From NCBI GenBank assembly GCA_003991915.1, contig RQTK01000679.1, forward strand, positions 217,183-281,182: a DNA stretch of 64,000 nucleotides. Direction: 5' to 3'. Below the pieces are notes generated by a model that searched no databases, was not told where the DNA came from, and saw nothing but the letters and a program-made list of their open reading frames with translations. This DNA is from Elysia chlorotica. Taxonomy: Eukaryota > Mollusca > Gastropoda > Plakobranchidae. Shown piece after piece: positions 36,027 through 50,500 of this stretch. A program made the position numbers and the translations under genes. Position 1 is the first letter of the stretch; every line of letters starts with the position of its first letter.

Positions 36027-39000
36027 CAACAACAGTGGAGCATGCAGCTTCAAATCAACCAAACCAGATTCTGTCTCACTCTCAGGATAAAAAATGCCAG
36101 ATTTTGCCCCCACATTTTGGGTTTTCGTCAGTCTAATGGGAGAGGCCAAAACAGATCTTCTGGTACCCCCGCTTTGTTTTTGGGTGGCAACATTGACAAA
36201 TTTAAACTATATATATATATATATGACCCATCACCCACTAGGAGAATTCTCCTTGACAACCTCGGAACTGTTTTAAAACCATGAGAGAACAAGCCAACAA
36301 AGGGGAGAGGGCGGTCCAAAGTACAGTGTTTAATTCTTTCTCTGGTCGCTGGTGGACATTCCTACAGTTTGTTGGTACAGTTTTCTTTAGATCTGATACA
36401 ATTTATGAATTGCAGACCACATTTAAGCCCCCTTAGAAATCCCTACATTTATATTGGGGGGATGTATTTAGACTTAACAAGGATTTTAAAAGTAAAAAAA
36501 AACAAAAAACCACAACCTTTTATGCCATTAAATATATTCAATGTATACATTGGTATTTAGGAACCCACGATCGATGGTGTGTAAACCTTGTTTGTACCAA
36601 TGAACTGTACAAGTGCACATAACTGTTTTTTCTGACTGGTTGGATCTATGTTGATATTTATAACTAAGTCCCAGGCATCCCTTGCTGTAGGTCTTCTTTT
36701 CTCCGACCAAAAACTAGAGATTAGATCTACAATGTCAAATTATCTACTAGATAATTGAGAAACCTACCTAACAAATTAAAAAAAAAAGTTTATAAAGACA
36801 TAATACATAGAATATCTACTACTAGATCTGGATAATTCGGAAATCTTACATCTAGATCTAGATTTAGATCTGTTATATAATCTAGAAATAGATAGATCTA
36901 GATTCTAGAATGTAAATCAGATGTCTAAACAGTCTAATCTTGACCTGGGTTTGTAACTCTAGATCGATCTGGACTTGACTTTTAGATTTTGATATGGCTT
37001 ATACTTGGAATATGGGTTAAATTAATTTTCTGGCCTTCTTAGGAAATCAGAGTAGAATCTAGTAATGTCCCTAGTAATTATACGTTTAGATCTCTTTGCT
37101 ATACTTGATTTACTTGAAAAGTCAGGCCTAATTTTCTGAACTTTAAATCGAAAGTGAAAGTGTTATCTGATTACGCCAGAGTAGCAGCCCTTCATTGGAA
37201 TAAAGTCACCTCACACACCCGTGTTTACCTCTGTCCTCGGTGGTGACACACGGCATCCACCGAAAATAGGAAGACTAAGCGAATATACGACATGATATGA
37301 CTTAACCTGTTTTTCTTTAATGTATTATAATCAACAATTAAACTAAAAGATTTATCTTTTTCCTTTGAGCTAAAGGTACCAAGTTCTTGTTATTTTCCGG
37401 TACACACCAGTTGCGTCATTGTGACATTTTGTGGTAACAGGAATGAGGATTGGCGATTAAAGAAAAAACAAAAGTGGCCATGTCTGCGTTCACCAAACAA
37501 TGGTACCTGACCTCGGTCAGTACACTATTTTAAATTCATGGAAGATCACGTTTTCTTGACTTTCCTCTTCACTTGAGATCCAACGGAGCATCAGCATCCG
37601 TCAAGTTGTGATACTTGTTTTCATTAATCTGGTGAGCTTATTCCCTTAAATATTTGATTCAGGTTTTCCGTTTTGTTTAGAGAAAACGAAGCTCTCTCCA
37701 AGTTAAACTTCTAGGTTTCAGGAAATATCCTATATGGCAACAGAATACTCGAGACTTGGATAGCCACATTATAATATTGAAAAATTAACTAGCCAAGAGC
37801 GAAAAGACGCTTCTGCCAAAAGGGAATCAAATTCCTAATCTTCCAAATAAAAAAAAAAGCTTGCTCTATCCTTGAATCACTCTACCATTGAAGCAGGCTG
37901 TTCCTTGCACTTTTTAATGCCTTCACTTCTGGTTGTTTTTTCAGTTGACAATCCTTGATTCAAGGTTGTAAGAGTGGTATTGAAAGTATAAAGCGGTGTT
38001 ACTGTTAGTAAAATATTAGATTTTATATACAGAACTGTTATTTTTTGCCTTTGTACACAATGTAGGTTCCATTCTGTCACTGTTTTTGTTTTTCCTAAAA
38101 AGGCACTTTGATCTGCTTTGGCTGTTGCAAATTACCTTTCAGCCCAATACCACCTCTTACCCAAAACTATTTTCATTTTAAAGTTCATATTTTGCAATGC
38201 CAGGAAAGAGATCATTTTCATGCTTTTTAAGAGAGTTGGCTGTGTTTAGTTTATCAGTTTTATTCAGTGAGCATCCCCCCCCCCCAATGTCATAACAACC
38301 AATGCAAACATAGTGTAATCAATAACATTACACAAAGTAATTTGCCTTCAACTCAAATTTTAATAGTCTCAATGCTAACAATTATGTTTGGCTCATGCTG
38401 ACTTCCACTTTCAGTCATTCGAATAATGAATAGAACTATAAATTGTAACTGTTAAACAAAACAAGGTAATCAATCCATTCAAGGGTAAAACTACAATATT
38501 TGATATAATATTCATTTAAACAGAAAAAGATATCCACAAGCGACCACCAGACTTACTTATAATCAAGGCACATGTATTTTGGTAACGAAATATTGACTAA
38601 GAAAAACACTAACCTTTCATTGTCAGTGACTCTTAATATAGAAAACATGGGTTGTATAATAATTTTCTTATATCTTAAAATACCACTGGAAATCTATGAA
38701 ATTTCAAAGTGTATTTGTCCCTGTGAACAATTTATTGTCTATACATTCCCATATACTCTACATTTATGTAAAAACATCTATTCAAAACCATATATAAATC
38801 AGAGTTACCAGTAGTCTTATAAACATACCAAAATCTTTCTATTGAGCAAAAATGGACAAAATTTCTTAGATTAGAAACAGCCCAAACGATGAACCAAGTT
38901 AATTTAATCATTAGCAGTTAGTATCAAAGTGTTTTCTGTAAAATTTTAGAGGAAAAAAAACACGAGAAAACATTTTTTTTTCAAAAGCTTTGACTATGAG

Positions 39001-41896
39001 AAAGTATGTATTTAACAATATTGGTAAAAAAAAAAATTCCTATATGAGTTTCATTCTCAAGTCAATCTCAAGCCTAATACAATCAGTCTGCTGATAGGCA
39101 GGATTTTTTAGTTTTAGATTATTTTTTTGGTGTTTTTTTTAAAAATGTTTTTGTAATTTTTTGTTTAGTGTTAATTTTTCATTTTTTATGATTTTTTTTG
39201 GTTTTTCAAATTTTTTTTCTTATGTTTTATTTTTGTTTAAATGCAACAATAAAGGACACAGTCCTTAGGCCATCATTTGTATATGTAAAGTTGTCCAAAA
39301 TCATAAGCTTTAAATGTAACAATATTATCAGTATTGCAAAATGGAGGTAGTCTTATGGAAAAGAGAAAAGACAAGGAAAAAAAAAACATTGACAAGAAGT
39401 ATTGACTGAAAATCATACTACCTATAGACACTTATAAATACCGACTGCAGGACTTGCTAGAAAAAAAGACGAACCAACTAAATATACCTTTCTCTTACAA
39501 TTAAAACAGTACTATAAGTTTCCATAGAAGATAAAATAATACCTGAGAAATTTATGTCAGCTTTTTAAATGTGTTTCTAATTTAATTTTTTATAATAAAT
39601 ACTTCACAATACCAAAATGTTCAGATTCAAGAAAAACTGTATCTTTCTCCACAGTAAATTTGTTGGAGTGGGAATGAGAGACATATCTCAAGCTGAGCAA
39701 TATTATGTGAGATCCAGATTTTATTTTCCAATTTTTTTTTATTTTTTATTAATCTTGTCCTATTTTTCATGGTTAAAAAAAAAAAACCCAACTGTTTTAA
39801 ATGACCACATCTTGAATTAAAAAAAATATCTACTTCTTTGCAACTGTGCAATAGAAAAAAAAAAAAAAATAAATTCTCAGGTGGCAAAATGTTTGCCATC
39901 CTCTTTTCTTGGATTTATTATATCTTAAAATGTCCCTGCCAATAGACATAGAGAAAAAAGTTACAGGGTAATGCCTCACTACACCCAAAAAGGGTGGTAA
40001 ATTCAAAACTCCCTAAAAATTAAAGCAACAACAGAACCCAAAGAGTACAAACAACATTTTAGAATTTGGGGAAATTTGACAACTGCAGTCTATCAAACGA
40101 TATTGAAGAACACATAACAGACCATAGTAATTTTGAAAACAATTTTACACACTACTTGCAGAAAGCCCCTTAAACGTTTTACATTTGTACTGAATTAAAA
40201 CACTTCACAATCACAACTGAATGTGTATCACGAAAGATGCCTTTTCTTAACTACTCAGTTTCCACCCTTATTCATTACGGTACCAATAAAAGATAGTTTT
40301 CAAAAATATGGCAAAAGCAAATAAATATGGGTTAAGATCTATGCACAGAAGTCATCACTGTTAAATTTTTCAGCTGCAAATGAAAACTGAACATATTAAA
40401 TTAAACTTAAGGCTGATGGGTAACCAAATTACCAAAATAGTGATGTTTTTACAAAACAAAAATCTACAAACACTATTCTGCAATATTCAGTCACTTGGAC
40501 ATAACAATATGTGAGCAAGCTTGGGCGAACCTTTTAAAAATTTAAAGAACAGGCATATATTACTGTATAAAGCTATACAAATTAATAAAAAGAAAAGTAC
40601 GAAAATTAAACACCTACCGTTAGATTTAACAACAAACAGGTCACCACTATCTCTCACGGAACTGCCTAGTTTTGATGCAAAACGAATGCAAAGAGATCTA
40701 TTATGTTACAGGAATATGTGTATTACTAACCATTATGCATAAAGTGCACTTTGTTTAAACAATGCTCAGAATATAATTGCATTCTGCAATAATGCATAAT
40801 TTTGAATTCTCTATTCTCTCTATATTTAGTGGAACGGCTTTGAGCACTACATGAATGCACAAAAAAAAAACCCCTAACAAATCATCAATTCTAACTACAG
40901 GGCACTGAAAGAAACAGCTTGAATGTCAGTATCATTCAGACACTCGTTATTTCATTATACAAAAACAATTATAGGGCATTAGAGTTTAAATGGTGAAAAA
41001 TATAAGTGAAGGAATTATTTATGCAGCAAAATGTACAAGCTGTTCGATTCTTTGACCTAAAAAATCTAATTATTTTCAATCCAAATCTTCATGGCTTTCA
41101 GCATTGTTGGAAAAAAAGAAAAGGATAGGAAACAAAATTTTCAGAAAAAGCGGCATAGAAATCTGCCTTTTAATTCCAACTGCTATTGTCAGGTATAAAG
41201 TTCTATTGAGAAAATTTACACTATGTGTGCCTACTTCTTTATCTAATCTTGTTTTGTTTTTTTATTTGAAAAATTGATGACTCATCAATTCCAGATAAAC
41301 TTGCAGAATGTAGAGATAAAAAATGAGAATCCCGTTTTTATTAGTTGGTGACAAGAAAAATTCAAGAAAAGATTGAATTTTCCAAATGTCAAAAACATAT
41401 CTTACTCATAAATAATACTTTGTTGCACACAGTGTTTATTCAATTTGTTTTTGCTTAAATAACGCCAACACTTCCAAAACATTGAAGGCAACAATTTTGA
41501 TATAGTCATTTTAATCAAACTGGACAAAACAGGTAACAAATTTCATTGGAAAATTGCCATACAGATAATCAAGATAATAACATATAATAATTTAAATGGA
41601 TATAGTAAACAGACCTTACAAAATACAGCCACCGCAAAGCAAAATGAACAAACCAAGAAACTTAAACCATATAGAATTTCAAATAAAAACAAAGGAAAAA
41701 AAATTACCACATCCGCACAAAAAAAAAGACAACAAAAGTACTTTTTTTTTTAAACACGAAACATTGGGAAAGTTGAGTGGCAATTGCTTTCAGTGAAATT
41801 AAAGTTAGATTTTGCCAAAAGAGGACTTGAGTTTTTTTTACTTGTATTTAATCTGAATATATGATTACATGTACTGGTTACGCAATCCAAAAACTA

Positions 41897-44800
41897 CTAT
41901 TGGTAGCCATATGGATTTTGGTAATTTTGGTGTTGTTGCTGCTGTTGAGAAGGTTGTTGCTGTTGATATTGCAGCTGATCCTGTCGCGAATTCATCTGAT
42001 GCACATGTTGCGGATTCATCCCTGGCACCATGGGTAGAGAATACTGATCCTGCTGAGAGTAGGGTTGCTGCTGTTGCTGGTAGTTGTGATGAGAAGGTGG
42101 TGGCTGCTGAGGGTTGTAGCTGTAGTAATTCTGAGGTGGTTGCTGGTGCTGATGATGACAAAATGAAGAGATAATAAAAGAAAAACATTTAACCTTAAAA
42201 TTGAATCAAAATTACCTACAATTTATGGCCTACTGCGGATGCTGAACAAATCAATGCCTCTTACATCAATTCTGTCTTAACCAGATCTGGATATTTTTTT
42301 TCCTGTGGCCACCTCACATGAACTCTAAATCCAATTAGTCTTATAAAAAAATGCATGTAACTCGATTTTTTCTTTAAAAAATCATTGTTTTAAGTATTGT
42401 TTCTGAAGGCTGATTTACACAGTGTTTGTTGTTGTCAAATGAAATTAAGGCAATTATCATTGGTTAACTTTTTAGACTACTATACTAAAACTGCCTATGC
42501 TGTCAATCTATCTAGATCTAAATTGGATCTTCTGTATAGTCACACAAAATAGAGGAATAAAGAAAAAAGTTGAAAAAATGCATGGGCTAAGAAAGAAACA
42601 CAGCCTGAGAGAATCTGGAGGGCAATGGAAACACTGATCCTTTGTGCAGCACATATTCAGCTACATGAATTGTACACTATGCATGTTCAGACAAGGAAAG
42701 GATTCAGTCACATTTAAAACTAATCATTGATTTAAAAGCCAACTAATAAAAGTGCCGTAACTCTTTCAGTAACTTGGTATTTTTCACGACTAGAACTGGG
42801 CATTTTGTAATAAAATTCAGAATCTGCTACATACCTTAATTATAACATTGAAGGTAATTCAATGTAGTTTCAAAATATGCATGATATATAAAAAGGTTGT
42901 GAGCAGAATGCGCTTTTATACAAGCATAAAAGGTTGTTGTTGAGTTGATTTAACGTCCAACATCAGCACTATATAGGCTATATTATGGATGGATCCAAAG
43001 ACTACCGTCTGACAATTTTATGTGCTGCCACACATGGGACAGGGCGGGAGACAATACTCTAAAGAATTCACGCTCTTTGACACCAAATTACCTTATTCTA
43101 AATTAAAAAAGGTCTTTTATGAGCCAAAAAAGGGCACTGCAATTTTTTTTTAGTTGCAATAGTTAATAAGAAGTTTGCAGAGCAAATTTGAAGAAGATAC
43201 CTACAAAATTAAAAATTCTTTTTTAGTTAAGTCTACAGGTAAAACGCAATTTTTTTTTATTGCACCTGTGTTGATTACAAAGATAGTATAATCTGAAAGA
43301 AGAAAAAATAATGTATCTTTAAACGTACCCCTCCTCCCCCTTCCTCCAATCTTAATCTCTTTTTGGTGAAATGTTCTCAGGGCAAAATTATCAAATCGTT
43401 GCATTCTGATCTAATAGTAAAATATTAATGCCTTTATTGAAAATCAATCTGAACATTATTTAACATTATTTTCTTTTAGAGTTGATATAATTTTATTGTA
43501 CACGAAAATGAAAGCAAAGGTATCAAATCAAAACTTACTTTCATTTTTTAGAAAAACATAACATTTTATATAGAAAGCAGAAAATTTTTTAATTTAATTG
43601 TTGTTTACACTTTCTCACATGCTTTTTATCTTTATTGAAGAATCATAGTTTAAACATTTTGAACATATTAGAATTTGCAACATAGCTTATCTTTTTGACC
43701 TTTTCTCATCACCCCACACATGTGTTGTGCAGCTTGATACGCTCTTGTGCTAGTACCTTTCACTCTCACTCACTCACTCACTCTCACTCTGTATATATAT
43801 ATATATATGAACTCCTAGGGCTAAGATGACAAAGCCTAGAAAACGTGTTGAAATTGCACGCAACTTTAGACAATGAACAGGGTGTACCATGGTTGGTAGA
43901 AATGAAGAATTCAAGATGGATTGGAAAATCAACGTATCCCTCGATATTTATTGTAAAACATTAATGCTAGGGACAAAGAAATACATCACCACAGACGTAT
44001 GAACGCTTTAGTTGAAGGCGACACAACCATTCTTTATAATATAGGCAAAGAGAATCTGGTTCTGGTTTCAGGTCATTAAGCCAATACAAACGAAGATCAA
44101 CTCATCCGAGTGCAATACAAGTGGAGTCCCCTGTATTTTGTAACAATATGATCTATAACAGTAAAAAAAACAACAAAAAATACAAACATACATCACAAAA
44201 CTTACATTGAAAGTTTGTGATGGCTGGGTCATTTGATTGTGATAAACACTGCGGTGGTTGTGACTTATCTGCTGCTGAGGCTGCTGCTGCTGTCGCTGCA
44301 ACTGCTGCTGCTGCAGCATTTGGTACTGCTCCTGCAAAAATTCCTCATATGCTTCTTCTGCTTCTTCTCCCATTCCTCCAATATCCCCACTGAGGAAAAA
44401 ATGACTATCATTCACCAAAGGGATGGATCAAACAGTTTCTAAATCTAATATAGGAGGTCTAAGCAGCTGCCCATAGGCTTTTGCTTTAGCATAAAACAAG
44501 ATTTTAGAGTATATTGATGTATTAACAATTCAAAGTCCTATCTGAATAATCATTGTAGAGGCAATTCATCATCAGTCCTCACAGAATGATAGTTGCTGGT
44601 TTACAAGACTTAGAAATTCTCCAAAATTCTTCTCATCTCGTAGAAAATAGAACTATGATGAACAAAAAAATAAATAAATAAAGGACCATCAGAGAAAAAA
44701 GTAGGCACACATTTGCATCTCGAATCCAGCTACTGGTCTACTCAGAATCTAGAAACCACAGGGAATTGCAGTCCAAGTAGGACATTGAAAGATTCAGCTG

Positions 44801-47011
44801 CTTCTGTAGCAAGCTAGGTTGGATACACTCTGTGTCTTGAGTTCAGTTCAGTTGGTTGCTTAACGTCCAACATCAGCACTTTATAGGCTATATTGTGGAC
44901 AGATTATCTTGAGTATGCATGGGCAAGCAGATTAGTGAGATTAGAACACTTTTTTAGGATACTTGCGCTATCTTGGAGTTCACAACAGTGTGATTACTTT
45001 GTATGGGAGGTAGGGAGGAAAATAGAAACAAATATGTGCCCAATCCATGTATATACAACTTTAAACATGAGAGTATTTTATTTATGATCACTGGTGCCAC
45101 AGACAACTTTAAAGTATAAAGCCCAACTCTTACATCAACTTCAGTAGAAAAAAAAAAAAAAGATCTAGCCTACATGTTGTAATACATATTGTACGCCTGC
45201 ACAAACTCAGAGTGATAAGTTGTTGAAACATGTATAAACTCTTGATGATCTTTTTCATTTTTACTCACAAGCTAAGTCCACTACCCAGTTCAACTCCTAA
45301 TATCAAATACTTAATATGTTTGAAATATACATACCTCCTTGTAACAGGATTCTATTTTACTCTTATACAGTCAAAATAAATGCATTAAATTAATTAAAGA
45401 TAGCATGTAACTATAAAACTCAACTAGCATGAAATCAAGTTAGACCACAGCCAGAGACTGACGCTGGCAACAAAAAGGAGGGTGTGTCTAGTAGAATTAT
45501 ATTCCAGATACTTATGGCCAATCAACATCACATGATAAAGCGAAAAAAAAAAAAAAAATGAAAAAAAAAATCTGCAAATCACTTCCAATACTATAGTGAT
45601 ATTTAGCCTAGAAACAGAAGAAAAAATTTTTAAAACTTACAAGTTACATGAATCATAGCCGGTATCATCCCCGACTAGCCTTTTCTGTTCCTCTTCAAAT
45701 TGCTTGAAAGCTTCCTCCTCCTCTTCAGTCAGTACATGGAAGTTATCAGAATAATCTTCTTCTGGTAAATTAGCCTCTTGTCGACTACATCTCTCTCCTG
45801 CATTGTTGTAAAACACAGGTTCTTGGCTCTAGAAGCACAATATAAACAAAAAAAATTAAAAAGAAAAAAAGTTTAACTCAAGCATATTCAATTTTTTTTA
45901 AATCAGCTTTAAATATTAAAACTTGGACTCAATGACTTTTCTTGTTCAATATCAATAGTTTGTTGGATGCATGCATGGTTCTTTAAAGCTTTATGTGGCT
46001 CACTACTGCAAATATCATACCTCCATTATATGGTTGTACCTAGATAGTGTTGAGCCAATCACACCTTCACCCATCTATCCACAACTTTCCCTTTGTATCT
46101 TCTTTCCAATCACACACACACTCACACACACATCTAATGTTTTAAACTGATGGCTTCAACTTTTATATTGCTCACCCGTCCTTTGTCAGCTGCCACTCCT
46201 CCGTACCCTCTCTGCCTATCATTTCTCATTGCAACTCACAACCCACATCTCTTTGTGTTTCTAAATTTAAACTAGATTTAGAGTGTCAGCTGTGCAACTT
46301 TGTACGCCTTGCAGCCCTTATGGTTCGTTAGACAAACAAGAAGAAAAATCAGTGACTTTTATCTGTTCGTTTGTTGTATTAGAGTTCTACTGTAATAACT
46401 TGATATCTTGGTTGTTCAAAAGCTCACCTGAAAACTGCTCAGATCTGAGTTGAACTCTGTGGAATTTTTGACAGGAGATGACATTTTTCTATTCCAATCG
46501 TCCTCTTTTAAGTTCACCACACTTGTGATGCGAAACTTTGCATCCCTGAGAAGAGAAGAAAATCCAGAAATTTCATAATTGTTACCTTTAAACACAAACA
46601 GGATGCCAAGTTACTCTATATCATTTTGGGAAAAGCTGATATGAAATACTTATCTATTTTTGGGAAATCAACTTTTTTTAAAGACATAATGAAATCTAAA
46701 GTCTGAGACAGCCAAGATAGAATTTATTGCAAACTGTTATTTAGATATATGAAAGTATATCTCATATATATATATATATATATATGATCAAAGTAGATCT
46801 ATAATATTGATTTTTGGTCTAGATCTAACACTGCAGTGTAGATCTCTGTCCCAAACAAGTTCGTTTTTGTTGTTTTTCACTTATTTACAGTTAGTGTCTT
46901 GGTAGTTGCTTTTAACTTATTTCAAGATAGTCTCTGTTTATTGAGCCACCAAAATGTTCCCTCTTCCTCTATCTCTATACCCACCACAAACTAAAAAAAA
47001 GCGTGCCCACA

Positions 47012-47048
<37 letters not shown>

Positions 47049-47489
47049 CACTTTGTACGACTACCCTTCTTTTTTACATTTACTTTCAGTTTCAGAGACA
47101 TGGGTGATTGCGAGAAAACTAGAACAGACTCAGCTGCTCTGCTCTGCATGCACGGGCATTAGCTCCCCTCCTCTATCTTGCTTTCCTTGCGAAACCCTCG
47201 TTTTTTCCCCACAATGCCTAGAATGATATTGACTAAATAATTGATGCCGATTAAAACCCAAATTATCCTAAAAGTGATTATTATTTTTTTTTCTATAGAA
47301 AATTCCGTAAAGGCCAGATCTAATCAAAAATGTACTTTTACTAGCAGGTTACTAAAATTACATGTAATGCGCAGAATTTGAAGTCATGTGGTCTTGATCT
47401 AGAAACAAAGACGAGGTGTGAAGAGATGTGCATAAGACGATGTATATCTCATAAGTCTTAAGCTGTGGGCTGTACATATATAAGCTCGG

Positions 47490-47539
<50 letters not shown>

Positions 47540-50500
47540 GATAAAGGATACATGGACGGGTTGATGATTTTGAAGATAGATCCAGCCTGAATTTTTTTGT
47601 TAGAGATGAAATTGAGTCCAGAAAAAAAATCGGAAAATCGGAACAGGGCGAATTTTTGGTAAAAAATTGGAATGATTCCCATTTAATCGGAATGAATAGC
47701 AGGTCTGACAAAAGACTATTTTGTACAAAATATTGAAAAATTCAGGTTATATATATTTTTTTAAAATCAAATTGTAACATGCTATATTTTTTTATTTGTC
47801 ACCTCTTCAAAAACTGTCTAGATGCCTCACCTTTTATATCTATTCATTCTGCTTTGAGAAGGATATTCAGATGATATATTTTCTTAACCTTTTGAGCCCC
47901 AGACCCTGCTTAAGCAGTGAGGCAATACCGCAGTAACGTAGGGGTTATGATACTGAAAGTGACATAGAGTGTAGCACTAACTTTGATTCTGTGGTTACAG
48001 AGCCAAATCCTAGATCTAGATCTAGAAGTTCACAAAGAACTAGGTGTACATGGTATAGGGTCAAGTGGTAGCACACCTGTTCAAGCTAATAACCATGTAG
48101 ATCTAGATCTAGAACTAGAATGGACTGAAAACTATACAGTAAAACACCAGTAACACATTATTATTTTAATTATAAATATTGTTGATCTAGAAAACATTTT
48201 TAGCTCAGGAGGCTTGGTATAGAGTTAAAATACTGCAAGGGCTCAAAGGATTAAGACTTATCCAATATTATCAAAGAAATATTAAAGAAAGTCGTAAGGT
48301 TATCTCATATACTTCTTACTCTGATATCGCTGTACTCTCTTGTAAAGACTGAAATCTGGAAAAGATTTCCTCAAACGTGGCGCATTCCTCTGGCTTAACC
48401 TTCACTTCATCTTCTATCAATGCACCTGACAGCTGTAGATTTCAAATGACAATAAGTAACATCTGTTTGCAAAAGAGATAAAAAATTAAGTTGATATGGT
48501 TGAACTTCCATTGTCAGCACTATATAGGCTGTTATGGATGGGCCCTAAGACTGACATCTGACAATTTTATGTGCTGGTACACACAAGACTGGACAGGGAG
48601 ACCTGTACTCCTATCTCAGCCGGTCACATTAGACTGACACTGACACCGATCCATCCAGTTACAGGGGATGAAATCTGACAAATTCATATTTTTTAACCGT
48701 GGACCACCAAATCTGGAGATCAATGCTCTACCACTTGTGCAAGTTCACCCTTGATAAGAAATAGAGAAATAATCCAAAGTAAACAAGCATCTGAAGACCA
48801 CAATATCTAACAGATAGTTTCTTGAAGTAGCATCCCTTTAAACATAACAAAAAGTTGGGTTTTTTTAAGTGTTTCTGGCAAAAAACTTTAATCTGGTGGC
48901 ATTAATAATCACAATCATTTGCACAAAAAGTAAAAGAAAAGAAAAATGGAATGCTCATTATTCCTGAAGAGGATTTTCCTCTGTATTAAAATAAAAAACA
49001 AAACAAAAAAAATGCGCTCTATATACATAGCTGCCAACTTTTGAGAAAGCAATACAGAGTTTTAGTTCGATTAGTCACCTAGTTGATGGTCGGGATAATT
49101 AAATTCAGCTATTAATATTGACTTAAACACAAGCTTAATCATACCTTTAAAACCACACCATAGACTAGTTTTATTTAAAAAATGTGGGTGTGGGTTTTTT
49201 TTTATTGTTTATTTGTGTGTGTGCTTCTTTGTTAATTTTCATCTCACAGTGTCAGAACACCAGGCTTTGCTTGAACTAAATAAAATATTTCAAGACAAGT
49301 AGGCACATATTGAGAACCTGACGCTCTGCCACTTGAGCCAGTTCGGCCCTCCAAGTATATCTAGTTCCCAATATCACAGAATTGGATCTAGATCCATACC
49401 ATCCGATATCAACTAGCAATGCAATCTAAAACTACAGTCTAGATCTAGATTCAACTTTACGAGATGCAGGTCCTATGACTCTTAAAAAATCCAGTTTCAC
49501 TTCGGAACGACAGATAGGTTTGTTTGGAAGTACATGTATCAGTCTTAAATCGTCAAATCGGGTGTCCCCTATCAGATTGCAAATGTTCAAAAATAATAAA
49601 AAATCTTGATGTCTCTATGGGACATTAGAATAATATTCATTAAAAAGAAAAAGGTTTTCATAAACATTCTAAGGCTTTCTAAACCACCCAATGTGATTTT
49701 TTTAAAAATTTATAAAAGGTAGCTTCAGTTTGGCTAGGCTTAGCAGCAGGCTGTAATAAGCAATGATTCGTTCGTATTAGGCTGGCAGGTCTATATTAGA
49801 TCTATGTTCCCAAATCCTGATGACGATATACAAGCCGCAATAAGCAAGGACAACAACAGAGCACAGAGAGCGACAGACAACTGTTCGAGTTGAATGCATG
49901 CTGTGCGAAAATTTAGATTGAAGGGTTTGACCATTTGAGATATATCTAAGTAAAACTGGAGTATTGGAGTTAAAATTGTTATCAAATTTATCAGTTTGAT
50001 AGGGACTGCTCATTGTCGCGCTCAACAGGCCATGTGTCGATCATCATGCTTCTTCAAAAATAGGTCTAGGTGACTAAGGCATTTCGTCGGGCCTTGGTGT
50101 TTTTTCTTTGTTTTTTTTTCCTTATAGCTATAAGGCTTACTCGGGAGGTGATTTATGTACTAAATATTTATTTTATGTACTGGTGGCAGCTATGTATATA
50201 TATTGTATGAATGTATATATATAACTGAGTGAATTACCTTAAAAAGTTGACAAACACATTTTATATTTGGATCATCTGGTTTCGACATCACACACTGTGC
50301 TAAATCCATCAGTATCCTTGGTAAAAATGCCAGTCTACGAACAGAGCCATCTTCTGTTGTGACCTGCAATAAAGTAATAGAGAAAAAAAAACATGACTTT
50401 ATCAAAAAGATAGGTGGGCAAGATAATCTGAAATGAAAAGCAGTCATTCAAAAATGTACATGTATATATATCAGTCATGGTGTGTGGCAATGATCCAAGA

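Larger units (their letters stand above)
35583..41896. other. intergenic region between PARS2 (5' end) and PAIP1-like gene (3' end)
   Basis: The left part should hold the PARS2 promoter. Contents are the piggyBac-type MITE, an AAT array (35988-36023), an AGATCT string (36850-36910), poly-C and poly-T runs, and AT-rich DNA. The right part may include a long 3' UTR of the PAIP1-like gene (AATAAA on the minus strand at 41440-41435). No gene is supported. Confidence 0.5.

Noticed and set aside
36128..36319. Minus-strand frame near an AT array, considered as a transposase fragment
   Set aside because: It lacks the DDE-type spacing and I could not match it to a family.
37481..37516. ATG with good context reading MSAFTKQWYLTS, as a possible first exon on the plus strand
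   Set aside because: The only donor-like site is weak (GTCAGT), and no downstream exon joins in phase. The exon-like stretch at 39656-39706 would give an immediate stop.
39656..39706. Exon-like stretch (CCACAG acceptor, GTGAGA donor) reading KFVGVGMRDISQAEQYY
   Set aside because: No partner exons found on either side and no family recognised; likely chance in AT-rich DNA.
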